NCBI GenBank assembly: GCA_022844125.1 | Contig: JALHMI010000005.1 | Coordinates: forward strand, 62,001 to 126,000 | From: Pirellulales bacterium | Lineage (GTDB): Bacteria; Planctomycetota; Planctomycetia; Pirellulales; PALSA-1355 | DNA: 64,000 nucleotides | Reading direction: 5' to 3' | In this document: positions 43,545 to 51,938 of the stretch, in pieces | How the letters are laid out: every line of letters starts with the position of its first letter | How positions within the stretch are numbered: position 1 is the first letter of the stretch | Notes under the pieces: model-generated | Told to the model about the DNA's origin: nothing | The model's input: the letters and a program-made list of their open reading frames with translations, nothing else | Databases searched by the model: none | Translations under genes and position numbers: made by a program

Positions 43545-44242
43545 TAGACCAATCTCCTCTTTTGTGGCGATTCAGTTCAATGCTGCAGGGGGCCTGCGAA
43601 TTCCCAGCTCAGCGCAAATTGCAAATTGGCTGTGTTCGTACTTCCACGTATGCAGCGACTGCGCCGGGCCACGCGGTTCGCGCGACGAGGCTCAGCTCAC
43701 GAGTACCAAACTTTCGCAGGTGGGTTGAACCTGGAACCGGTCCAGAGCTGGTCTGGCAATAATCTTAACTACGCGCCCCTGCCGCCGCACCTGGCGCGCC
43801 AGGAAAAAGTCCTAATATCTTGCCGAAGATTCCGGCTTATTTGAGCCCCGCGGCTGAAGTCCTGTTCCCCAACGCTAGTCTCTGGGGAGCGGCGCACACC
43901 TCGACTGGCGGGCCGGGGACAGCTTTGATCCCTTCCCGTTCTCCCATTCCTGCTCCCTCCGCCCAGCGTGGGGAGGTTTGGGAAGGGGGGCTTTTCATCA
44001 GCTTGCTTGCCCGGCACGCGCGGCGATCCATCGATGAAGGCAGAAGAGAAGAACTGTCGCCCCTCGCGGGGCTTCGCGATCCGAGAAGAAGCATGAGGTG
44101 GGGGCGGCCCTCGTTTCCGGGGGCTTCCGCAAGAGCGGCTATGAACGCTCGGCCCCACCGGGCGAAGAAGCCGCACAGGTGAGCCGCGACGCGGCCACCT
44201 GTGGCACCTGGAGACGAGGCAGATCGTGCGTACGTGCCAACC
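43545..44242. other. Intergenic stretch with repeat elements, no gene seen
   Basis: This 698-bp region lies between the haloperoxidase start and the M28 peptidase stop. It has no persuasive gene. It contains the dispersed repeat copy B at 44173-44211, the short stem CCCCTCGCGGGG (about 44059-44070), and a CCTCCGCCCAGCGTGGGGAGG stretch (about 43955-43975). The composition suggests interspersed repeats rather than coding DNA. Confidence 0.45.
44173..44211. repeat. Dispersed hairpin-like repeat, copy B
   Basis: The 39-base element (GCACAGGTGAGCCGCG ... CCACCTGTGGCACCTGG) contains CACAGGTG and CACCTGTG as complementary arms, so it can fold as a hairpin. It aligns over full length with copy A and over most of its length with copy C. 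Confidence 0.7.
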
Positions 44243-45904
44243 TCAGGATTCGTCTGTCGACGCAGCCTCTTCATCGCTCGTCGGCCCCGAGGCATCATCC
44301 GCCGGCACTGCTTCGGCTGCGGGAGCAGCAGCTTGTATCCCCGGCAACTCCACACTCCGCACCTTCCCGCGCGTTTCGACATCGAGGGTGATGGGGTCGG
44401 GAAGGGATTGGGCCAGGTCGCGGAACTCGTTGCCGCCGGAGAAGGCCTGGCCACCAATCCGGTAGATCCGGTCGCCGGAGCGGATGCCGGCTTTGTCGGC
44501 GGGGGAGCCGGGTGTCAGACGATTCACGATCACCACGCCCGGCTCGGCGAGGTCTTCGCGCCAGCCAATGCCGAGGCGCACCGGTGGACCATCGAGCTGG
44601 AGTTCGACTTCGAGCGGAGCTGCAGCCCCTGCCCCATCATCTACTTCGCGATCGGGCGAGCCTTCCGCGTTACCTGGAGCAGCGCGCTCCACCGTCACCT
44701 TCACCGGGCTCTCGGCCGCCAGCACGGCCAAACGAAACTGCTCGGGATCGTTGAGCTCTTGACCGGCGAATGAGAGCAGCCGGTCGCCGGCGCGCAGGCC
44801 GGCCTTGTCGGCCGGTGAGCCGGGCGTGACCGCGGCCACGACGATCCGGCCATCGCGCGCCGCGATCGGATCCCAGCGCAAGCCGAGACGACCTTTCGGC
44901 GGCGGCAGCGTTCGCTCCAGCCCACGCTTGATGAACTCGGACTCGACGCGCGACTGGCTGCGGAACTTGCCGAGCTCAGGCGCCTCGGCCAGCCCGACAG
45001 TCAGGTTGAACAGTAGTTGCGAAACGTCCTTGATCCCCTCGTTGTTGATCTTCTCCACGTCGTCGCTGGGGCGGTGGTAGTCGCCGTGCAAGCCGGTGTG
45101 CAGCATCACGATCGGGATGTTGGCGCTGTAGAACGAGTAGTGATCGCTGTCGCCTTTGATGTCCCAGTCGAAGTCGAGCGTCATCGGGCCTTCGTTCCCC
45201 TCGGCCACGAGCTGGCGAAAACCTGGCGCGGTGCGAACGCCATAGACCGTGAGATCATTGTTGCGGAGGCGGCCGACCATGTCGATGTTGATCGCCGCCC
45301 GCACGTTCTTCAGCGGGACGGTCGGATGCTCGACCCAGTACTTGGAACCCCAGAGGCCTTTCTCTTCGCCATCCCAGAAGGCGAGCAGGATCGAGCGGCG
45401 CGGCTTCTCGGGAAGCTGACTGAGCGCCTGGGCGACTTCCATGAGCGCCGAGACGCCGCTGGCGTTGTCGTCCGCCCCGTTGTGGATGTAGCCCAGCGGG
45501 CCGTAGCTGTTGCGGGCGGTGCCGTAGCCGACGTGATCGTAGTGCGCGCCGACGATGATCACTTCGTGCTTGAGTTCGGGATCGCGGCCGGGGACGAAGC
45601 CGAGGATGCTGTTCGACTGCGGGCCGGTCTGGTAGTAGCTGGTGCCTTCGGCGCCGGGGAGGATGCCGTACTTCTTGAGGGCCTCGATGATGTAGAGGCC
45701 CGCGGCGCGATTGCCGCGCGTGCCGGCCTCGCGACCTTCAAACGTGTCGTCGGCCAGGACCTCGACGTGCGATTTAACTTCGTTGGTCGTGATCGAAGCG
45801 GCCGCGGAGTGCCGGGCGTTGGCTTCGACGGCGAAGGCGGAGGGCGGGAGGAGGCTCGCCAGTGCTGTTGCGGCGAGCACGCGCAGAGAGAGATATCGGT
45901 GCAT
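44243..45904 (-). CDS. Exported M28 aminopeptidase with two PDZ domains
   Basis: The 553-residue product (ATG 45904) has a signal peptide and an M28 zinc peptidase domain. Candidate ligands are H in VGAHYDHVG, D in HNGADDNASGV, EE in WDGEEKGLWGS, D in INIDMVGR and H in HTGLHGDYHRPSDD. Two PDZ domains follow, each with a GSPADKAG carboxylate-binding-type loop: VVAAVTPGSPADKAGLRAGD (about 370-390) and a second VIVNRLTPGSPADKAGIRSGD. The tail is Ala/Pro/Glu-rich. M28 enzymes remove N-terminal residues from peptides, here outside the cytoplasm; the PDZ units may hold substrate C-termini. No partner gene is adjacent. Confidence 0.9.
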   Translation of the reverse strand: MHRYLSLRVLAATALASLLPPSAFAVEANARHSAAASITTNEVKSHVEVLADDTFEGREAGTRGNRAAGLYIIEALKKYGILPGAEGTSYYQTGPQSNSILGFVPGRDPELKHEVIIVGAHYDHVGYGTARNSYGPLGYIHNGADDNASGVSALMEVAQALSQLPEKPRRSILLAFWDGEEKGLWGSKYWVEHPTVPLKNVRAAINIDMVGRLRNNDLTVYGVRTAPGFRQLVAEGNEGPMTLDFDWDIKGDSDHYSFYSANIPIVMLHTGLHGDYHRPSDDVEKINNEGIKDVSQLLFNLTVGLAEAPELGKFRSQSRVESEFIKRGLERTLPPPKGRLGLRWDPIAARDGRIVVAAVTPGSPADKAGLRAGDRLLSFAGQELNDPEQFRLAVLAAESPVKVTVERAAPGNAEGSPDREVDDGAGAAAPLEVELQLDGPPVRLGIGWREDLAEPGVVIVNRLTPGSPADKAGIRSGDRIYRIGGQAFSGGNEFRDLAQSLPDPITLDVETRGKVRSVELPGIQAAAPAAEAVPADDASGPTSDEEAASTDES

Positions 45905-46078
45905 CAAACATGCTCGAAGCTGTGGGGCGTGGAATCGGTGCGAGCCGCGATCGGCTGGCACGGCGTGCGGGGATTTTCATTCCGCCCTGCTTGATTCCCC
46001 CGAACTGCCGCTGATTGTAACTTAAGCTGCCCGCGGCGGGTATGTCGAGGGAAGTTTGGAGTGTGGGATGGCCGATCG

Positions 46079-46144
46079 TAACCCGACGCGTGAGCGCGTG
46101 AGCGAGGTGCCAGGCGGAGGGCGTCTCGCTGACGCGTCGGGTTA
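46079..46144. repeat. Long inverted repeat TAACCCGACGCGT
   Basis: The arm at 46079-46096 (TAACCCGACGCGTGAGCG) pairs with 46127-46144 (complement of TAACCCGACGCGTCAGCG), differing at one base in 18. The spacer is 30 bases. It looks like a mobile or recombination-formed intergenic element of the kind scattered in planctomycete genomes (as I recall; not checked). Confidence 0.7.
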
Positions 46145-46240
46145 GGAAAGATTCAGCGGTTTTCTCAGTGTGGCTGTCGAGGGAGGTTTCGCGCGTCAGG
46201 CGATCGCTGTCCGTCGGTCGAGCTATTCGGCCGTAGGCCG

Positions 46241-46407
46241 GCAACATGTCAGCCCTGGGCACCGCCCAGCGGAAAAATCGGAACAAGCGCGCTGCGAATG
46301 TCAGGGCGAAACTCTCTTTCGGCACCAGAACATGTTGCGCCCGACAGGGCTACGAGGAGGCGTGGGTATTGCAAACCCCGGGCGGCGGCCCGGGGCTGAC
46401 ATGTTGC
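46241..46407. repeat. Inverted repeat GCAACATGTCAGCCC and nested hairpin
   Basis: The arms GCAACATGTCAGCCCTGGGC (46241-46260) and 46388-46407 (its complement, differing at one base in 20) flank 127 bases. Nested at the right arm is an 8-bp perfect hairpin, CCCCGGGC/GCCCGGGG (46376-46395). A related half-copy, AACATGTTGCGCCCG, lies at about 46330. Confidence 0.7.
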
Positions 46408-46560
46408 ACGCCTGCGGCGTAAAGAGAGGATCGTGCAAGTCCTGTGGCAAGCCTTTCCATTTTGTCACGCTTGGCCTGAACCCTCTGGTGCGGCTCGCCA
46501 GTGACGCGACTAAGAATGGCAGCACGGTTTGCGAGACGGGCTTCTTGCAGGTCGCAAAGT

Positions 46561-46597
46561 GCACAGGTGACTGCGGAGCAGCACCTGTGGCACCAAG
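46561..46597. repeat. Dispersed hairpin-like repeat, copy C
   Basis: GCACAGGTGA ... GCACCTGTGGCACCAAG again has CACAGGTG/CACCTGTG arms. It is 37 bases long and matches copy B at both arms but differs in the central loop. Confidence 0.65.
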
Positions 46598-46756
46598 TCC
46601 GCTCGATGTTGAGCGGCGGCGTGCCACCGTGGATGTTTAGGCTGCCGAGCCCAACACGTTTTGCCCCTAGCCGTTTGGGGCGATTTGCTGCTAACATTTT
46701 GGGCGAAGTTATTGGCCCGCCGCACTTGTCTCGATACCCGGTCAAATCGCTCTCCT

Positions 46757-49700
46757 ATGCTCCGCTCGATTCGCAAACTTCTGGTCGCCAACCGCAGCGA
46801 AATTGCCATCCGCGTGTTCCGCACGGCCCACGAACTCGGCACTCGCACCGTCGCCATCTACTCGCACGAAGATCGCTACGCTCTGCACCGCTTCAAGGCC
46901 GACGAGGCCTATCAGATTGGCAAGCCTGGCGAGCCGATTCGGGCGTACCTCGACTTTGCCGGTATCGTCGACATCGCGGTTCAGCACGGCGTCGATGCGA
47001 TTCATCCCGGCTATGGTTTTCTGTCGGAAAATCCTGATCTGGCCCGGGCTTGCGCGGCGGCGGGGGTGATCTTCTGCGGACCTTCGCCCGAAGTGCTCGA
47101 CATGCTGGGCGACAAGATTGCGGCCCGGGCGCTGGCAGCGAAGGCCAAGGTGCCGATCCTGTCCGGCAGCGACAAGCCGCTGACCGATGCCAAGACGGCC
47201 GGTAAGATTGCCGCAGGGCTCGGCTATCCCGTGTTGCTCAAAGCGGCCAAGGGTGGTGGCGGGCGCGGGATGCGCGTCGTCAACACGGCGGAAGAACTGC
47301 CCGCCCAGCTCGAGCAGGCGATGCGCGAGTCGCAGGCGGCGTTCGGCAGCTCGGACGTGTTTCTGGAGAAGTACATTCAGCGCCCGCGGCACATCGAAGT
47401 GCAATTGCTCGGCGACATGCACGGCAACCTGGTGCACCTGTTCGAGCGCGACTGCTCGGTCCAGCGGCGGTACCAGAAGGTCGTTGAGATCGCTCCGGCC
47501 GTGAACCTGGAGCCTGCGCTGCGCGACGCGATCTGTGAATCGGCCATCCGCATCGGCCGCGAAGCGAACTATCAGAACGCCGGCACGGTGGAGTTTCTGG
47601 TCGACGCCGACACGAACAAGTTCTACTTCATCGAGGTGAATCCGCGGATCCAGGTCGAGCATACCGTGACCGAAGCGGTGACCGGCGTGGACGTCGTCAA
47701 GAGCCAGCTCATGGTCGCCGAGGGACGCAAGCTGAGTGATCCGGAGATCGGGCTCGCCTCGCAAGCCGACGTGCGGCCGCATGGCTTCGCGCTGCAGTGC
47801 CGGGTGACGACCGAAGATCCTGAGAATCGCTTTCTGCCCGACTATGGTCGGATCGCGCATTATCGCTCGGCGGGCGGGATGGGCGTGCGGCTGGACGGTG
47901 GCACGGCGTTTTCCGGCGCGACGGTCACGCCGTTTTACGATTCGCTGCTGGTGAAGGTGACCGCCTGGGCCCCGACGTTCAAGGACGCCACGCGGCGGAT
48001 GGAGCGGGCGCTCTCCGAGTTCCGCATCCGCGGCGTGAAGACGAACATTCCGTTTCTGATCAACCTGGTCACGAACGACAAGTTTGTCGCCGGCGGCTTC
48101 ACGACGAAGTTCATCGACGAAACGCCCGAGCTGTTTGATTTGGCTCCGCGACAGGATCGCGCCACGAAGCTGCTCAGCTACCTGGCCGAGGTGATCGTCA
48201 ACGGTCATCCGCACGTGAAGGTGAAGCCGGCGAAGATGCGGCGCGACCCGGCGCCGTTGCCGGAGCTCGAGCACACGAGTCCGCCGCCGGCCGGTTCCCG
48301 GCAGAAGTTCCAGGAGCTGGGCGCAGCAAAGTTCAGCAAATGGATTCTGGACGCGAAGCCGTTGCTGCTCACCGACACGACGTTTCGCGATGCGCATCAA
48401 TCGCTGCTGGCCACGCGGCTGCGGACGCACGACATGCTGGCGATCGCCGATGCGTATGCCCGGACCTGCCCCGAGTTGTTCTCGATCGAGATGTGGGGTG
48501 GGGCGACGTTCGACACGGCGATGCGCTTTTTGCGCGAGTGCCCCTGGGAGCGGCTGACGACGCTCCGCGAGCGAATCCCGAACATCCTGTTTCAGATGCT
48601 GTTTCGGGCCTCGAACGCGCTCGGCTATTCGAACTATCCGGACAACGTGGTGCGCGCGTTCGTGAAGGAATCGGCCGACGCGGGGATGGACCTGTTCCGG
48701 ATCTTCGATTCGCTGAACTGGGTGCCGAACATGAAGGTGGCGATGGACGCCGTGCTGGAAAGCGGCATGATCTGTGAAGCCGCGATCTGCTACACGGGCG
48801 ACATCCTCGACAAGAGCAAGACGAAGTACGACCTGAAGTACTACGTCGAGATGGCTAAAGAGCTCGAAAAGATGGGCGCGCACATCCTGGCCATCAAGGA
48901 CATGGCCGGCCTGTGCAAGCCGTACGCCGCCGAACTGCTGGTCAAAACGCTCAAGCAGGAGATCGGCATCCCGATCCACTTCCACACGCACGACACCAGC
49001 GGCATGCAAACCGGCGCCGTGCTGAAGGCGGCCGAAGGGGGCGTCGACATTGCCGACGGCGCGATGGCCTCAATGTCGGGTCTGACCTCGCAGCCGAGCT
49101 TGAACGCCATCGTCGAAGGCCTGCGCTACACGCCCCGCGATACCGGGCTCGACTTTGACGCCTCGCAAGCGATCGACCGCTACTGGCAGGCGGTGCGCGA
49201 GTTCTACGCGCCGTTCGAGACCGGCATGATGGCCAGCACGACAGACGTCTATCTGAACGAGATTCCCGGCGGGCAATACACGAACTTGTATCAGCAGGCC
49301 ACGTCGCTGGGCCTGGCGGCTCGCTGGCCGGAAATCTGCCGGATGTACGCCGACGTGAACAAGCTGGTCGGCGACATTGTGAAGGTCACGCCGTCGTCGA
49401 AGGCCGTGGGCGATATGGCGCTGTTCCTGATCACGAACAATCTCACGGTCGACGACGTGCTCGACCCGAAGCGCGAGCTGGCGTATCCCGAGTCGGTGGT
49501 CGATTTGATCTCGGGCCGAATGGGTCAACCGCCGGGAGGATTTCCGAAGGATGTGCAGGCGCGGATCCTGCGCGGGCAGCCGCCGCTCACCGATCGGCCG
49601 GGCGTGACGCTGCCGCCGGTGGATCTGAAGGTGGTGGCGAAGGAGCTCAGCGAAGCGATCGGCCGCGAGCCGAGTGCGCGGGACGTGATGAGCTACCTGA

Positions 49701-50203
49701 TGTATCCCAAGGTGTTCGTCGACTTCGTGAAGCAGCAGGAGAAGTACAGCGATCTGAGCGTGCTGCCGACCAACGTTTTTTTCTATGGCCAGGAACCGCA
49801 GCAGGAGACGGCCGTCGAGATCGAGCCCGGCAAGACGCTGATCATCCGGTACCTGACCGTGGGCGAGCCGCACCTCGACGGCAGCCGCACGGTGTTCTTC
49901 GACCTGAACGGCCAGCCTCGGAGCACGAACGTGCGCGACATGTCGCTGGAGCCGGAAGAAAAATCCCGACCCAAGGCCGACCGCAACGATCCGGCGGCGA
50001 TTGGCGCCCCGATGCCGGGCCTGGTGGTGACCGTAGCCGTGAAGCTGGGGGACAAGGTCGCCGCCGGCGCGAAGCTGCTGACGCTCGAAGCCATGAAGAT
50101 GGAGACGACGCTCTACGCCGAGCGCGAAGGCAAAGTGACCGAGCTCTTGGTCACGCCCGGCACGCAGGTGGATACGAACGATTTGCTACTGCGGGTGGAG
50201 TAG
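46757..50203 (+). CDS. pyc: Pyruvate carboxylase
   Basis: This single-chain 1148-residue enzyme converts pyruvate to oxaloacetate with bicarbonate and ATP, refilling the citric acid cycle. It starts at ATG 46757 (MLRSIRKLLVANRSEIA). Domains in order are biotin carboxylase (1-~450; AAKGGGGRGMRVV, CSVQRRYQKVVEIAP), carboxyltransferase (~530-800; LLTDTTFRDAHQSLLATR, GGATFDTAMRFL, HFHTHDTSGMQTGAVLKAAE) and a C-terminal biotinyl domain with EAMKMETTL, biotinyl lysine K1114. Length and order match the Pyc family; a fused propionyl-CoA carboxylase is excluded by the pyruvate-type carboxyltransferase. Cytoplasmic. Confidence 0.95.
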   Translation: MLRSIRKLLVANRSEIAIRVFRTAHELGTRTVAIYSHEDRYALHRFKADEAYQIGKPGEPIRAYLDFAGIVDIAVQHGVDAIHPGYGFLSENPDLARACAAAGVIFCGPSPEVLDMLGDKIAARALAAKAKVPILSGSDKPLTDAKTAGKIAAGLGYPVLLKAAKGGGGRGMRVVNTAEELPAQLEQAMRESQAAFGSSDVFLEKYIQRPRHIEVQLLGDMHGNLVHLFERDCSVQRRYQKVVEIAPAVNLEPALRDAICESAIRIGREANYQNAGTVEFLVDADTNKFYFIEVNPRIQVEHTVTEAVTGVDVVKSQLMVAEGRKLSDPEIGLASQADVRPHGFALQCRVTTEDPENRFLPDYGRIAHYRSAGGMGVRLDGGTAFSGATVTPFYDSLLVKVTAWAPTFKDATRRMERALSEFRIRGVKTNIPFLINLVTNDKFVAGGFTTKFIDETPELFDLAPRQDRATKLLSYLAEVIVNGHPHVKVKPAKMRRDPAPLPELEHTSPPPAGSRQKFQELGAAKFSKWILDAKPLLLTDTTFRDAHQSLLATRLRTHDMLAIADAYARTCPELFSIEMWGGATFDTAMRFLRECPWERLTTLRERIPNILFQMLFRASNALGYSNYPDNVVRAFVKESADAGMDLFRIFDSLNWVPNMKVAMDAVLESGMICEAAICYTGDILDKSKTKYDLKYYVEMAKELEKMGAHILAIKDMAGLCKPYAAELLVKTLKQEIGIPIHFHTHDTSGMQTGAVLKAAEGGVDIADGAMASMSGLTSQPSLNAIVEGLRYTPRDTGLDFDASQAIDRYWQAVREFYAPFETGMMASTTDVYLNEIPGGQYTNLYQQATSLGLAARWPEICRMYADVNKLVGDIVKVTPSSKAVGDMALFLITNNLTVDDVLDPKRELAYPESVVDLISGRMGQPPGGFPKDVQARILRGQPPLTDRPGVTLPPVDLKVVAKELSEAIGREPSARDVMSYLMYPKVFVDFVKQQEKYSDLSVLPTNVFFYGQEPQQETAVEIEPGKTLIIRYLTVGEPHLDGSRTVFFDLNGQPRSTNVRDMSLEPEEKSRPKADRNDPAAIGAPMPGLVVTVAVKLGDKVAAGAKLLTLEAMKMETTLYAEREGKVTELLVTPGTQVDTNDLLLRVE

Positions 50204-50226
50204 GCGCCGAGCCGGTTGCGCAGCAC

Positions 50227-51876
50227 CTACCGCAACAGCCCTTCCAGGGCCGCCAGCGGCAAGTAGACCCAGTCGGGGCGGTTGTTGAGCTCGTAGCGCA
50301 GTTCGTAGATGGCTTTTTCCAGCAGGCAAACGCTGAGAAGCTGTTCGGTCTGGGCGAGGTCGGCCGGCAGGAAGCTGCTGCCGCGGGCGATGCGCAGGTA
50401 GTCGGCGAGGAAGGCCACGCACGTCCAGGCGTACCAGGAAGACGTCCAATTGTTGATGGCGTTAAGTGTTGCCGAATCGCCCTGCCCTTTCGCGCCTTCT
50501 GAAGCGGCGGTGCGGCTGGCGTAGTGGAATGAGCGGAGCATGCCAGCTACGTCGCGCAGGGCGAGCTGTTTCTGCCGGCGCTCGGCAATGCTGCGAATCG
50601 GCTCGCCTTCGAAGTCGATGATCTGGAAGTCGTCGTCGGTGGCGAGCACCTGACCCAGATGATAGTCGCCGTGGATGCGAATCTTGTCGACGTCGAGTTG
50701 CGCGTCGGTTAGCGAAGTGTAGGCGTCGAGTGCCTTGGATTCGAGCTTCGCCACGCGAGTCGCTTGTTCGGCCAATTCGCCCGTGTAGCTGGCCGTCTGC
50801 TTGCGCAGCAGTTCGAACGTCGCCTTGGCGTACTCGACACAATTGTTCAGGTACGCCTGACGATCGGCGTCGCTGAACGGCTCCGGCGCGAACTCGGCCC
50901 GGGCTCTATCGGAAGCCAGCGCCACGTGCATTTCGGCCGTGCGCTTTCCCAATCGCGCCGCGCTTGTCAGAAAACCGCCAAACGCCGCTTGTGCTTCCTC
51001 CGAAACGCCCTGCTCCGCGGTTTGTAAGTACGATTGCCTCGGCAAGGTGGGAGCCGGCTGGCGTCCACTCTCGGCCAAATACTGCGGCAGCGCAGTGCCC
51101 AGCCAGTCGAGCGTGAACTTCCAGGCGTCGCCGCGATTGGGGACGAACGCTTGCAACATGGCAAGCGCCCAGGTCTCCTGCCCTTGGCAGTAAACGATTC
51201 CGCCGGCGACAGCGGGCGTGTTGTGAAAACCGGCTTCGGAGAGGAACTCGCTCAGCTCGAAGTCGGGATTCAGCCCGGTTTCCACGCGGCGGAAGAGCTT
51301 CATGATCAGCCGATCGCCAAACACGATCGAGCTGTTGCTTTGCTCGCCGGCCAGCAGCCGCGGGTGCAGCACCACGCTGCGGCCGCCACGCAGCTCGTCG
51401 TAGCGGGCCGTGTGCTCCACATCGATCTTGCCAGACGAACCGATCAGCTCGGCCGGTTGATCCAGCAGTTCGAGCAGTCGCTGGCAAAACTCGGGGTCGC
51501 CCAGCGCGTCGTAGAGCACGCCTTCGACATGCCCCTGGCTGTGTTCGACGATGATCCAGCGAGCCGCGGCCGACAGCGAGCCTTCTGAACCGTTTGCCAT
51601 GAACGCCAGCGGAACCTGGTAGATCTCGTCCGGTCCGGATTCGAACGTCACGCGAACCACGAGCAAGCGTCCGAGCTCGGAGATCGGGATCGCTTCGAGA
51701 ACTCTTAATTCGCGAATGGTCCGGGTCTTGGCTCCGAACCAGCGGCGCGTGGGGAGAACCTCGGCCATCGCGGCGGCGAGCAACTTGCGATCGGGCCCAG
51801 CGAGCACCGCGTCCCAACTCCAGGCCGCGTCGATTTTGAGCACCGTCAACGAGCGAATAGAAGCTCGATCATCCAT
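50227..51876 (-). CDS. mak: Stand-alone maltokinase
   Basis: The 549-residue product starts at ATG 51876 (MDDRASIRSLTV). It belongs to the aminoglycoside-phosphotransferase-like maltokinase family: N-terminal cap PTRRWFGAKTRTIRE (about 45-60), a kinase-type catalytic motif RIHGDYHLGQVL (about 400) and IIDFEGEP (about 417), then IRSIAERRQKQLALRDVAGMLR. It phosphorylates maltose to maltose-1-phosphate, the substrate of GlgE, encoded directly upstream (62-bp gap) and transcribed first. In many bacteria this protein is fused to or adjacent to trehalose synthase TreS; neither is in the window. Confidence 0.9.
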   Translation of the reverse strand: MDDRASIRSLTVLKIDAAWSWDAVLAGPDRKLLAAAMAEVLPTRRWFGAKTRTIRELRVLEAIPISELGRLLVVRVTFESGPDEIYQVPLAFMANGSEGSLSAAARWIIVEHSQGHVEGVLYDALGDPEFCQRLLELLDQPAELIGSSGKIDVEHTARYDELRGGRSVVLHPRLLAGEQSNSSIVFGDRLIMKLFRRVETGLNPDFELSEFLSEAGFHNTPAVAGGIVYCQGQETWALAMLQAFVPNRGDAWKFTLDWLGTALPQYLAESGRQPAPTLPRQSYLQTAEQGVSEEAQAAFGGFLTSAARLGKRTAEMHVALASDRARAEFAPEPFSDADRQAYLNNCVEYAKATFELLRKQTASYTGELAEQATRVAKLESKALDAYTSLTDAQLDVDKIRIHGDYHLGQVLATDDDFQIIDFEGEPIRSIAERRQKQLALRDVAGMLRSFHYASRTAASEGAKGQGDSATLNAINNWTSSWYAWTCVAFLADYLRIARGSSFLPADLAQTEQLLSVCLLEKAIYELRYELNNRPDWVYLPLAALEGLLR

Positions 51877-51938
51877 GGCAGCTTCCCCAACAGAACAAGT
51901 CGAACGAGCGAGCAATCCGCACTGGGCCTGGATACTTC

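Larger units (their letters stand above)
45905..46756. other. Repeat-rich intergenic stretch before pyc
   Basis: This 852-bp gap between the M28 gene (minus) and pyruvate carboxylase (plus) holds no gene I trust. It has at least three inverted-repeat systems, at 46079-46144, 46241-46407 and 46376-46395, and the dispersed repeat copy C at 46561-46597. The pyc promoter must lie near its right end. I see no clear ribosome-binding site directly before the pyc ATG. Confidence 0.5.

Noticed and set aside
46742-49009. Long minus-strand open frame (755 codons) opposite pyruvate carboxylase
   Set aside because: It lies antisense to a well-supported gene, is rich in Arg, His and Leu as expected from reading GC-rich codons backwards, and has no family motif.
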